Part shown: piece after piece, positions 1 through 9,400 of the stretch
How the letters are laid out: every line of letters begins with the position of its first letter
How positions within the stretch are numbered: position 1 is the first letter of the stretch
Assembly: GCA_031262035.1 (NCBI GenBank)
Contig: JAISIL010000011.1
Span: 1 to 36,606, forward strand
From: Spirochaetaceae bacterium
Lineage (GTDB): Bacteria; Spirochaetota; Spirochaetia; Treponematales; Breznakiellaceae
Length of the DNA: 36,606 bases
Direction: 5' to 3'
The notes under the pieces: model-generated
What the model saw: only the letters and a program-made list of their open reading frames with translations
What the model was told of the DNA's origin: nothing
The model's database searches: none
Program-made: the position numbers and the translations under genes

Positions 1-948
1 TATCTTTTTGGTCATGGCGAAAATTCTATTTATCAGATTGACCGTGAGCTGCGGCTCCTCCAGGACGAAGGCGTTGGTGAAAAGGCGTCGATTGTCCCAA
101 TTATCGGAGACCTGAAAGATGCAGACTATATGGACTATATAATAGAAAAAACCAGAGTTGATGTCATTTTCCATGCGGCAGCTTACAAACACGTTCCCAT
201 GACGGAAGAAAATCCGGTGGCCGCCATTGAAAATAATTTTTTTGGAACAATTAATCTGGTGAATGCAGCAAAGAAAAACCATGTAAAGCGATTGGTGCTT
301 ATTACCACCGACAAGGCGGTAGAGCCTGTTTCGATTTATGGTGTTTCAAAAAAACTCTGCGAAGAGGTTGTGCTTGACAGTAATGGCGGTGACACAAATT
401 TTATGGTGGTGCGTTTTGGAAATGTCCTTGGTTCCAGGGGTTCGATTGTGCCGCTTTTCAGGCAGCAGATTTTAAAAGGCGGCCCGGTAACAGTTACTTC
501 CCCGGAAATGCGCCGTTACTTTATGACAATCCCTGAGGCCTGTTCCCTGGTGCTTAAGGCAGGCGGTGTTGGTAAAAATGGTAAGCTCTATCTTTTGGAT
601 ATGGGTGAACCGATTAGAATTAGCGATATGGCCGAACAAATGATTCGCTTTTATGGTTTTGAACCGAATGTTGATATTCAGATTAATTATATTGGTTTAC
701 GTCCTGGGGAACGAGTTGACGAATCATTGTGGGCAGAAGATGAAAGGCCCATGCCAACAGAGTATAAGCGAATACTGCATGTAGAAAGAACTTGCACAAA
801 GAAAATAGACCTTAAAGAACTGACCGATAAGTTAAAACCAATTTGTTTTTATGATAATGCAGAAAAAGAAAAATTCAGGGATTCGGTTCTCTTGCGAAAA
901 GTGTTAAAAGAAATAATTCCCAGCTTAATTGTGAAGGATGCTGCATGA
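1..948 (+). CDS. Polysaccharide biosynthesis nucleotide-sugar dehydratase/epimerase (5' partial)
   Basis: The frame is open from base 1, so the start lies before the window. The visible 315 residues belong to the CapD/FlaA1/PglF group of extended SDR enzymes, which act on UDP-GlcNAc-type sugars (4,6-dehydration or epimerisation) in the cytoplasm to supply surface glycans. The family block LFGHGENSIYQIDREL is at visible residues 2-17. The SDR Tyr-Lys pair is seen in IYGVSKK, after TTDKAVEP, and GLRPGERVDE near the C-terminus is also typical. It cannot be told whether the protein has the N-terminal membrane segments of the long CapD/EpsC form. The stop overlaps the next start (ATGA), so the downstream hydroxylase genes are probably translated from the same mRNA, an odd pairing of functions. 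Class is confident; the exact sugar is unknown. Confidence 0.88.
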   Translation, partial: YLFGHGENSIYQIDRELRLLQDEGVGEKASIVPIIGDLKDADYMDYIIEKTRVDVIFHAAAYKHVPMTEENPVAAIENNFFGTINLVNAAKKNHVKRLVLITTDKAVEPVSIYGVSKKLCEEVVLDSNGGDTNFMVVRFGNVLGSRGSIVPLFRQQILKGGPVTVTSPEMRRYFMTIPEACSLVLKAGGVGKNGKLYLLDMGEPIRISDMAEQMIRFYGFEPNVDIQINYIGLRPGERVDESLWAEDERPMPTEYKRILHVERTCTKKIDLKELTDKLKPICFYDNAEKEKFRDSVLLRKVLKEIIPSLIVKDAA

Positions 949-2993
949 TTAGTGCACGGAATTTACTTTTTGCAGGTGATTTTGCATCTCCACAGATGTA
1001 TTACGGAACAGTTTTAAGAACAGAGCTTTCCAATGGAACAATAAAGAAAATAAACTGCCCTAAATTACCGGCATCATACAAATTGATTAGTGCAAAAGAT
1101 ATTCCGGGAAAAAATGTATTACCCTATTCTGATTTTCCCCTGCTTATCAAAAATTCTATTCATTATAAGGGTGAAGCATTTGCCTTATTGATAGGCCCTG
1201 ATAAAACAAAGCTGGAAGAACTTGCCATTAAAATAAATATACAGGTAGTAACAGAAGAAGATAAGATTGCAGAGACCAGTATAGAAAGGAGCTGGAAAAA
1301 TACTGTTTCACCTAGTGATACCGGTAATAATCCCGATAACAGAGACACAGAAGCTGTATACAGCTTTAGTGCACATACAGGCAATTATGGTGAACCGGTA
1401 TGTGCAGCAGCGAGTTCAAAGATTGAAAAAACAAAGACTGAAAAAAAAATTAATTTAAAGATTTATTGTGCAGGGCAAACACCATTTTGGACCAGAAAAG
1501 CGGTCTCTGATTTTATGCACCTGGATGAAAGTCATATTGAAATAGTTAGCTGTAATGTCGGTTTTGTAAAGAACACAAAGATTATTCAGTCTGCGATATT
1601 TTCCTGTTATGCCGCACTTGCAAGCTTACTTACAAAGCATCCTGTGCAGATGCTTTCGAATATAACACCGGCTTCATTGGACCTTGAGAATGATTATTCT
1701 TCTGTCATAAAACTACACAGTGTAAATGATAAGACAGGAAAATTTGTATCGCACAGTGTCTCTACACAAAGAGATTTTGGTGCATTTTCTTTGTTTAAGG
1801 ATGAGTATATTGATAAATCACTTATATCTTCTATCGGTATTTATGAACATGCAGGTGTTGAGATTGAGGCACAGGCAGTATCTTCGGAGAAGGCGCCGCA
1901 AAGTCCGGGATTAAGCTTTGGTATGGCCGAAGGAAGTTTCGCACTGGAAACACAGGTAAGTAGAATTGCACAAGCCCTTGATTTAAACCCTTTGGAATGG
2001 CGCAAAAATAATCTTATAGAGAAAAAACAAAAATTAGTCTGTGGAATGCTGCCTTCGGAATTGCCTTCCTGTATTGACATTATAAACTGTGCACAGGAAA
2101 AGAGCGATTTTAACCGGAAATGGACAGCATATAATCTAATAAAAAAAACAAACGGCAGTAATTCTGAAGAAAACTTGCGGGGAATTGGTGCTGCATTTGC
2201 CTTTCAGGGCCGTGGTTTTATATATCCTGAAGCAGATAAGACAAAGTATTCAATTGAATTAAGGCTTGAAAAAGATGGCAGTTTAAAAATAAACACCGGT
2301 TGTATTGTGTCGAGCGCTGAAATAGTTGAAACATGGAAAGGCATTGCACAATCTATTCTGGATGTTGAGGATATTCAATTTATTGATGGCAGCACAAAAA
2401 ATACCTGCAATTCCGGCCCGTCTCTTTTATCGCGTAATATCAGTATAATGACAAAGTTAATAAGCGATGCCTGTTATGATATTCGCAAACTACGATTCCG
2501 CGACCCCTTGCCTATTATTGTTCGTCCGCAGAAAACCATGTCGAAAACTACTATTTGGTGTGGTAAAAAGGCTTGTAAAGATGCATTTTCACGCTTAAGC
2601 GCTGCCTGTTCAGTGATTGAACTTGAAATCAGACGAGGTGAATGGATTCCGCATATCAGGAATATTAATATGGTAATTGATGCAGGAAAAATCCTCTTAA
2701 AGAGTAGTGCAGAAAGGAATATAAGAATACAAACAATGAATGCATTGGAAATTGCATCGGGCGGCCTTTTTGAAAAACCAAAAATCAATATTCATTTTAT
2801 CGAAGGAAAATCTGATTACCCAAAGGGTTTAGGCGAGCTTCCCCTTTGTTGCATTCCTTCCTCTTATGTTCAGGCTGTTTCTCTTGCATTAAACAAAAAT
2901 TTTAGTTCAGTGCCTTTAACAAAGGAAAAGATTTTCGAAGCTCTTTCAGGCGGAGAAAGCGCACAGAAGGAGGACACTGAAAATGACAATTAA
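945..2993 (+). CDS. Xanthine dehydrogenase-like molybdenum-binding subunit (divergent)
   Basis: This 682-residue protein resembles the large Mo-pterin subunit of the xanthine dehydrogenase/aldehyde oxidase family, somewhat shorter than usual (about 750). Recognisable family blocks are AGQTPFWTRKAVSDFM (about residues 175-190), a helix block around FGMAEGSFALETQVSRIAQAL, a SGPSLLSRNISIM stretch matching the usual serine-rich pterin loop, and KGLGELP near the C-terminus, which keeps the Glu of the catalytic KGxGE motif. The glycine-rich GGGFGG(K/R) cofactor loop is not recognisable: where it is expected the protein reads NVGFVKNTK. The Mo-FeS-FAD gene order and overlaps support a three-subunit enzyme. 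The substrate cannot be predicted; purine hydroxylation is only a guess. Translation starts at the ATGA overlap, with AAGGA about 6 nt upstream. Confidence 0.75.
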   Translation: MISARNLLFAGDFASPQMYYGTVLRTELSNGTIKKINCPKLPASYKLISAKDIPGKNVLPYSDFPLLIKNSIHYKGEAFALLIGPDKTKLEELAIKINIQVVTEEDKIAETSIERSWKNTVSPSDTGNNPDNRDTEAVYSFSAHTGNYGEPVCAAASSKIEKTKTEKKINLKIYCAGQTPFWTRKAVSDFMHLDESHIEIVSCNVGFVKNTKIIQSAIFSCYAALASLLTKHPVQMLSNITPASLDLENDYSSVIKLHSVNDKTGKFVSHSVSTQRDFGAFSLFKDEYIDKSLISSIGIYEHAGVEIEAQAVSSEKAPQSPGLSFGMAEGSFALETQVSRIAQALDLNPLEWRKNNLIEKKQKLVCGMLPSELPSCIDIINCAQEKSDFNRKWTAYNLIKKTNGSNSEENLRGIGAAFAFQGRGFIYPEADKTKYSIELRLEKDGSLKINTGCIVSSAEIVETWKGIAQSILDVEDIQFIDGSTKNTCNSGPSLLSRNISIMTKLISDACYDIRKLRFRDPLPIIVRPQKTMSKTTIWCGKKACKDAFSRLSAACSVIELEIRRGEWIPHIRNINMVIDAGKILLKSSAERNIRIQTMNALEIASGGLFEKPKINIHFIEGKSDYPKGLGELPLCCIPSSYVQAVSLALNKNFSSVPLTKEKIFEALSGGESAQKEDTENDN

Positions 2994-3468
2994 TTTTATC
3001 CTGAATGGAAATGATGTTGCAGTTCAGGTTGCTCCAAATACCAGATTGCTCTATATTCTTCGTGATATTTTTAAATTGAGTGGAACAAAGGCATCCTGTT
3101 TAAAAGGCTGTTGTGGGGCATGTCTTATTTTTTATAATAATATGCTGGTTCCTTCCTGTATGCTGAATGCTTATAAGGTTCGTTCATCTGAAATAATTAC
3201 TATTGAAGGTTTTTCACAAACGGATGAATACAATGATATTGTTAATGCATTCCGGGAAACAGGTGCAGAGTGTTGCGGTTTTTGTGATTCAGGAAAAATA
3301 CTTACAACAGAAGCTTTGCTGGAACAAAGTGCAAAGCCAAGTGAAAAAGAAATCTATGATGCATTTCAGGGTATACAGTGTTCCTGCACAGAATACGAAA
3401 GCCTTATAAGGGCAGTAAATTTGGCAAGTGATAAAAGACAGAGAAGGATATATGGACGAAAACTTTAG
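2983..3468 (+). CDS. Xanthine dehydrogenase-like 2Fe-2S iron-sulfur subunit
   Basis: At 161 residues this is the normal length for the small electron-transfer subunit of molybdenum hydroxylases. The N-terminal plant-type ferredoxin domain carries a C-x4-C-x2-C motif in CLKGCCGAC plus a later SC, the four ligands of the first 2Fe-2S cluster. The C-terminal helical domain has CGFC and CSC, the four ligands of the second cluster. All eight cysteines are therefore present even though the catalytic subunit is divergent, so electron transfer is probably intact. AAGGAGG at 2967-2973 lies 9 nt before the ATG, and the gene overlaps the Mo-subunit gene by 11 bp and the FAD-subunit gene by 17 bp. It should pass electrons from the Mo site to FAD. 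Confidence 0.9.
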   Translation: MTINFILNGNDVAVQVAPNTRLLYILRDIFKLSGTKASCLKGCCGACLIFYNNMLVPSCMLNAYKVRSSEIITIEGFSQTDEYNDIVNAFRETGAECCGFCDSGKILTTEALLEQSAKPSEKEIYDAFQGIQCSCTEYESLIRAVNLASDKRQRRIYGRKL

Positions 3469-4282
3469 AGAGGCACTTTTACCATCGAATCTTGATGAAC
3501 TGTGGACTATGTGGAATCGATTTCCAGAAGCAAGGCCTGTTGGGGGAAGCAGTAACATTGTTTCAAACTATGGCTATGGTGATTCACTTTCATATCCTGA
3601 TAGCATTATTTCACTTGCAAGCATACAAGAGCTGCAAGGCATTACCCGTAGCGAAAGATACATTGATATTGGGGCAATGACAAATTTGAATCAGATACTT
3701 GCATTGGGTAAAGCAATTCCTGAAATTTTATTATTGAGTTTAAACAATATCGCCAGCCCGCAATTGCGAAACATTGCTACGATTGGCGGCAATATAAACA
3801 GCACTAATCCAAAAGGTATATTACCGGGAACTATTGCCGCACTTTCATCTCTTGATGCGCTTTTGGAATTTCACAGCCCAAAAACTTCAAGATGGATTTC
3901 TGTAAGCCGTTTTGCCGCTTCTGACTTCAGGCTTGATGCAACAAAGTTATTAAGCAAGGTGCGTATTCCCATTGCACAATGGAATTATGCTTCTTACAAA
4001 AGGTTTGACCTTTCCTATTATCCTGAAATTATTGTCATGACAGGCATTATAACAAAGACATCAATTGCAAAAATTAAGATTGTCTATTCGGGAACAGAGC
4101 TCCTGCAGAGCAAAGCTGCTGAATCTATTATAGAGGGAAAGAATTTACCGCTTGAAACAAGAACAATAAAGCATTTTATTGATGAATGGAAAGAAAACTT
4201 TGAAAATGCAAATTTTATAAGGCCGCTTATTAAATCACAAATTCTTAGCTTTTTGGAAACAGAGCTTAATAAACTTACCTGA
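3452..4282 (+). CDS. Xanthine dehydrogenase-like FAD-binding subunit
   Basis: This 276-residue protein matches the FAD-binding subunit of molybdenum hydroxylases. The first FAD loop is GGSSNIVSNYGYG near the N-terminus, and the second is SPQLRNIATIGGNI, the family hallmark. A CO-dehydrogenase-flavoprotein-type C-terminal domain follows. I chose the ATG at 3452 because AGAAGGA sits just before it; a longer frame begins at a GTG at 3428 without a better ribosome site. It overlaps the end of the FeS gene by 17 bp. The gene converges on pbpC and the two coding ends overlap by 8 bp (4275-4282), so there is no room for a conventional terminator between the opposing transcripts. Confidence 0.87.
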   Translation: MDENFREALLPSNLDELWTMWNRFPEARPVGGSSNIVSNYGYGDSLSYPDSIISLASIQELQGITRSERYIDIGAMTNLNQILALGKAIPEILLLSLNNIASPQLRNIATIGGNINSTNPKGILPGTIAALSSLDALLEFHSPKTSRWISVSRFAASDFRLDATKLLSKVRIPIAQWNYASYKRFDLSYYPEIIVMTGIITKTSIAKIKIVYSGTELLQSKAAESIIEGKNLPLETRTIKHFIDEWKENFENANFIRPLIKSQILSFLETELNKLT

Positions 4283-6452
4283 CCACAAATACTACACTGT
4301 CTTCTTCATCGCCATTTTCTATACGAATACTGTGTGCACCTTTTTTGTAAGGTATATCGAAATAAAAAGGTTTTTTTGTAGTGTATAATAGTGTATCATC
4401 ATAATACACAGTAATTGTATCAGCTTTACCGCCAATGGCCTCGGCAGGAATTGAGTCTGCACCATTGTAATACAGGTATTCAAAGCCGTTCTTCGGACTA
4501 AGTATTGCAAGGCTGCCTTCGCCGGCTTCTATACTCCCCTGTCTTGGCAGTGATTCAAACCAGGATTGATATTCTGCTGGATATTGTGTGCTTATTTTTC
4601 CATTGCCGTCAAGGTAATGCCACTTGCAGGTTTTAAGGCCTTGCGGCTTAAGCAGATACTCATGCCTTTGGGCAATGCAGGCAGGCCCTGGCTTCATACC
4701 GGAAAGAGCACATATCAGGGTTTTTTCATAGTGTTCAGGTTCAGCAAAGGGAATGTTTGTATTACCATTAAGGTATTCCAGTATGTTCCGGACTATTTTG
4801 GCAGGCACTGAGCTGCCGGTTTTTCCTACAACGGTTTCGCCACTAAAATTACCCATCCACACAGCAACTGTGTATTGCACCGTTGCACCAAGGGCAACAA
4901 TACTTTGATACTGATTGGCTGTGCCTGTTTTAAAGATAGCGGGGAAAGAAGTTTTAAAAATATTCCCCTGACGAAAGCCGATACTCCGTGCAGTGTTATC
5001 AGAAAGAATGCTACAGATGATGCGGGCGGTATCTGCTTGAATAACTTGGGGAGCCTCTTGTTTGTCCGCTAAGCTTGAATTACTAAGCATAAAATTCAGT
5101 TTTACCAGTTTTCCTTCATTGGGGAAAATGCTAAAGGCATGAGCCAATGACAACAAACTAACCGGACTATTACCGAGGGCAAGGCCAAGGCCGGTGTTTT
5201 GTTCTATGCTAAAACCAAGCTTGTCGAGAAAGCTGCTGTATTGTTTAACACCAAGGCGGTAAAGGAGTTCTACGGCAGGAACATTGAGGCTTGAAGCCAG
5301 GGCAGTGCGAAAAAGGACCGGGCCATTAAAGCGGTTGTTGAAGTTAAAAGGGATGTATAATTCTTCCGCGCCGAATGTTGATGGAACATCTGCGATGAGG
5401 GTATTGGCTTGCAGGCCGTTTTCCAGGGCCAGGGCATAGAGGAAGGGTTTCATGCTGCTACCCATTTGCTGCCGCGCACGAAGGCCGTCTATCTGACCAC
5501 CGGCTTTGTTGTTGTAGAAGTCGGCGGAACCGACATAGGCAAGCACCTCCCCGCTTTGGTTATCAATTACTATTCCTGCACCATTGGTAATTCGATTATC
5601 AAAGTAGTTGTTTACATTTGTGGCGATAAGATTCTCGAGATATTGTTGGAGGCTCAGGTCTATCGTTAAAGTCACCTGCGGTGGAGGCAAATCAGTATTT
5701 GTTTCTTTGTTGCCCTGCAAATAATTTATAAGGTGCGGGGCTTCCATTGGGTAGCTGAAGCGCTTTAGTGATGCACCATAATACGATGGCCGTCTGGGGA
5801 TGGTTGCAAGGATTTGCATTTCGCCCTTGCTTAATTGTGAAAGCTCTTTTCCGAAAAAGGTTCGGGCAGCACCGACATAACCTATTGTGTTATAGGAAAA
5901 GGGCACAGCGTTTATATACATCTCAAGAATTTGGTCTTTTGAAAAACGTGATTCAAGACGCATTGCATTAAATGCTTCGTTTATTTTACGCACAATTGAT
6001 GGACGATTATCATCACTGATATTCGTCTGTCTTTTTATAATTCGTGCCAATTGCATAGTAATTGTTGAAGCTCCGGACACTGTTCTTTTACCTGCAATAT
6101 TTTGCAATAGTGCACGGCATATAGCAATGGTATCGTAGCCTGAATGGTTATAAAAGCGGGAATCTTCGGTAGTAATAATAATCTTTTTCATTAGAGGCGG
6201 CAGATCACTTAGGGAAATATATTCCCGGCGACTGCCATTTTGCAAAGGACGCACTTGCAGGAGTGCAGCATTCCTGTCTATATATACAGTGCTGTATGGT
6301 TCTTGCAGAAATTTTGCCAAGTGCGGATAGGGAGAAAAACGCAAGCCTAGATACAGAATAAGTATTGAAACAAAGAGTATAAGTAAACTGCGAAATTTCT
6401 TAATCAATGATACACAAAGCCCCGTTGGACCTGCCGAAAGTTTCTGCTTCAT
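4275..6452 (-). CDS. pbpC: Penicillin-binding protein 1C (bifunctional peptidoglycan synthase)
   Basis: This 725-residue class A PBP polymerises and cross-links peptidoglycan on the periplasmic side of the inner membrane. There is one N-terminal membrane segment at about residues 21-38. The GT51 glycosyltransferase domain has the catalytic EDSRFYNHSG at about 96-105, GASTITMQLAR at 127-137 and an E-M-Y-I-N motif near 187. The transpeptidase domain has the SxxK nucleophile SSMK at 332-335, SLN at 388-390 and KTGT at 508-511. The last ~90 residues match the PBP1C C-terminal domain. It overlaps the upstream alpha-2-macroglobulin gene by 53 bp. That pairing is well established in bacteria (PbpC with the YfhM-type protein) and supports the 1C assignment over 1A. 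Confidence 0.95.
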   Translation of the reverse strand: MKQKLSAGPTGLCVSLIKKFRSLLILFVSILILYLGLRFSPYPHLAKFLQEPYSTVYIDRNAALLQVRPLQNGSRREYISLSDLPPLMKKIIITTEDSRFYNHSGYDTIAICRALLQNIAGKRTVSGASTITMQLARIIKRQTNISDDNRPSIVRKINEAFNAMRLESRFSKDQILEMYINAVPFSYNTIGYVGAARTFFGKELSQLSKGEMQILATIPRRPSYYGASLKRFSYPMEAPHLINYLQGNKETNTDLPPPQVTLTIDLSLQQYLENLIATNVNNYFDNRITNGAGIVIDNQSGEVLAYVGSADFYNNKAGGQIDGLRARQQMGSSMKPFLYALALENGLQANTLIADVPSTFGAEELYIPFNFNNRFNGPVLFRTALASSLNVPAVELLYRLGVKQYSSFLDKLGFSIEQNTGLGLALGNSPVSLLSLAHAFSIFPNEGKLVKLNFMLSNSSLADKQEAPQVIQADTARIICSILSDNTARSIGFRQGNIFKTSFPAIFKTGTANQYQSIVALGATVQYTVAVWMGNFSGETVVGKTGSSVPAKIVRNILEYLNGNTNIPFAEPEHYEKTLICALSGMKPGPACIAQRHEYLLKPQGLKTCKWHYLDGNGKISTQYPAEYQSWFESLPRQGSIEAGEGSLAILSPKNGFEYLYYNGADSIPAEAIGGKADTITVYYDDTLLYTTKKPFYFDIPYKKGAHSIRIENGDEEDSVVFVVR

Positions 6453-9400
6453 ACATACATTCTACATAGGCAGGCGGTGTCGGGTAGACGCCTCGACGAA
6501 CGGCACGGAACAGTAAACTGACGCCGGCCTCGCCACGCTTAAATCTATCCCAAAAATACTGCACTTCGTTATCCATGGTGCGTGTATAATCAAACTGATT
6601 CTTACTGCGCTCCTCTTTTTCGGTGTTTGCTTCAAGGACTTCTGCACCCGAAGGAACAGGCAGGCGCAATGCAACATAAGTTCTGTCCATTGGGCTGTAT
6701 ACCTTTGCCTCTATTCTATACAGAACACCGGCGGTAAATGTATTATTAGTGATAAGTTCATTGGTATTATTGTTATAGATGCTATAGTTTACTCCTATTC
6801 CCTGTTCGGTATAAGTTTGCAATTCATAGGGCAGGCTGTTTGACAATGTAGCACGGTAAAAAAGGCCACCGACGCCGTTTTTTGTAATAGTCAGGGGAAG
6901 TGTTGTATTGCTTTGCTCGTTTTGAAAACTAAGCAAGGGTGGTAAAAACAAGTCATAAATTTGTTCTAATGAATTGGAATTAAGTCCCAGGAAACTGCCT
7001 TGTAGTAATTCGGTATCGGCAAGTGTCACTGTAGCATTTATATCAGTGTTTTCCAAATTATCTTCTGCAATGTATGCACAGATTGCCTGTAATGCCCGTA
7101 TGGAAACAGCGGTATTGTCCCAGCCCTTACCCGTTGTTTTTCTTGCAATAAGGCTATTTAAGAGGCGCCTTTCCAATGCAGAATCGGTATTACGCCGAAC
7201 CAGGAAGGCAAGGCTTGTGGCAAGTTGTTCAGTCTTCCCGCCATAATAGTAGTTTGCTCCAACATCGGCGCCCGAAAGATCTGCACCGGTAGGGCTTATT
7301 CGAATGAGTTTTTTCAAATTTGTTTCTGCGATTTCGGCACTGACGGTATTGTTTGAATTGAGGGCAGCCATACCGGCAAAAGAAAGAACAATCGGATTTT
7401 CAACAGGCAACAAAGCTTGCAAATTATCCGGTAAATATTCTTTGTTATAGATGCTTTCGATGTAGAGTGAATAGGCTTTAAGATAATTATTCTGTGTGTT
7501 ATATTCCTTGCTTATATACTCAAACATTTTTTCAATATTCAATGAAGGAGGAATAATAAAACCTTTTTCCTGTGCAGTTCGCACTGTTTCTGCTATACGA
7601 AGGGTCACATAGTAATCTGCATTGGAGGAGGAAGGCCAGTAAGGGAATCCGCCTGTGGGCAACTGCATATCAGCCCAGGAAGAAAGCGCCAAGTTAATAG
7701 TATTCGGTATATCTTCTATATCAGTCCTCATGCCAAGAATTGCACTCATATCGTTGAGTAGTAAGAGTGACATCACCGCTCCGCTTCTCTGCTCAAGACA
7801 GCCGTAGGGATAGTGAATAAGATAGTCGAAGGCATCTTGCACAAGAGAGAGACCTGCCGCATCAAGCTGAATACCCAGGCTCGCTTCATCAAGCTTTGTT
7901 ACACTTGGTAATATAACAGGTTCGGTGATAGTGTTAACATCAGTGTCCAGGAAGCCTGATATACCGCTTGTTTCTTTTAAAATATTTGCATCAACAATTA
8001 AAGGAACAATAAGCGCTTCGTTAAGGACATCGGAAGTGATTGTCCAGCGCAGTGTTTCTCTGCCTGCATGCAAGGCTGCAACATCAAAATACACGGCGGC
8101 TGTATTCCCTGCCGGCATGGTGAGCATTTTACTAAACATATTTTCTTTGGCATCCTGGGAATCGACTACACAAATATTGTCCATTGTTTCAAGCTGCACA
8201 GTAATTGTGTGTTCTTTTGTATCAAGGTTATTCAAAAGAACACCAACACTACCGGTATCCCGTTCACGCAAACGGCGGGGCAGCACGGCCTGAACGGTAA
8301 GCGGCTGCGTTACAGTAAATTCTTCTTCGGTAAGGCCAAAAGAATCGCCCTTATAGGCAAAAGCGGTAAGCCGGTATTTTGTTAAACTATCCGGCAGAGT
8401 AAAACTGGCCACTGCCCTTCCCTTTTCGTCGGTAGTAATTGCAGGGAGGAATACTGCCGTCGGATTAAAATCGCTCCGCTCGTCTATTTTACTGTCTTCT
8501 GCAGTAGCACCCGCACCACCCATCAAATTCTTTACCCTGTAGGTAACCGGGTCGACAAGCCAGGAACGGGAATCGCCACCGCCTGCCATCAAGGGAAAGT
8601 TACTTCTATCATAAAAAAAGTCAATCGGATTTGGCACATGGTAATCAATAACATCAACAACACCGCGGTCGACAGCCATCAGGGTAAGTTCAGTGTTGGC
8701 AATTGCCTCGCCGTTTTTGTTTGTAAATAGTTCGATATTTACCGTTTCGCCCGGCGCATAAGTTTCTTTATCCAGTTTTAAATCGACAGTAAAACTACGC
8801 ACATGAGGGTTTACCGCCAGTGCAATAAGACCATAGTAACCCTTGGGCTTATCCACATCGGCCTCGCCGTATTGATGCTTGGGAGGGCTGCTTCGGGTAG
8901 AGTAACTGGCAATAGACACATACACTAGAGGCACAAAGTTTCGTGCTATAGGTATTTCAATTACATTCATTGCCTGGTCAAAATAGCGGACTTCTTCTGT
9001 ATAAATTCCTTCCCGTTCTACAGTTATAAGATACCAGCCTTTTGGAAGCGGTGTTTGAAGCAACACCTGCGCCTTATCACCGGGATTGTAGAGCGGTTTG
9101 TCACTTACCAGATTGAGTTCCTCTGCCCTGCTCTGATTCCACCAGCGGCTTGCGTTTGAACCTGTGCAGTAAAATGTTCCTTCGCTTAATGCAGTGCGAC
9201 CGGCATCATCCTGCATGCTTAATCGAATAATATAAAAACCAGGCTTGCTTGGCTTAAGCTTAAAGCTATTGTTTGCATTTCCTGTATAGTTAATCTCTGT
9301 TTTATAGTCGCTGATATATTCCCTTGTGTAGCGATCATACACATAGCCGCCAACACCGGGCTGCTGCACCCGTTTCCATTCTTCGCGAAGTAATTCTATA

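Noticed and set aside
6974-8385. Several plus-strand frames of 90-122 residues
   Set aside because: All are shadows of the macroglobulin gene, which has continuous family features on the other strand.
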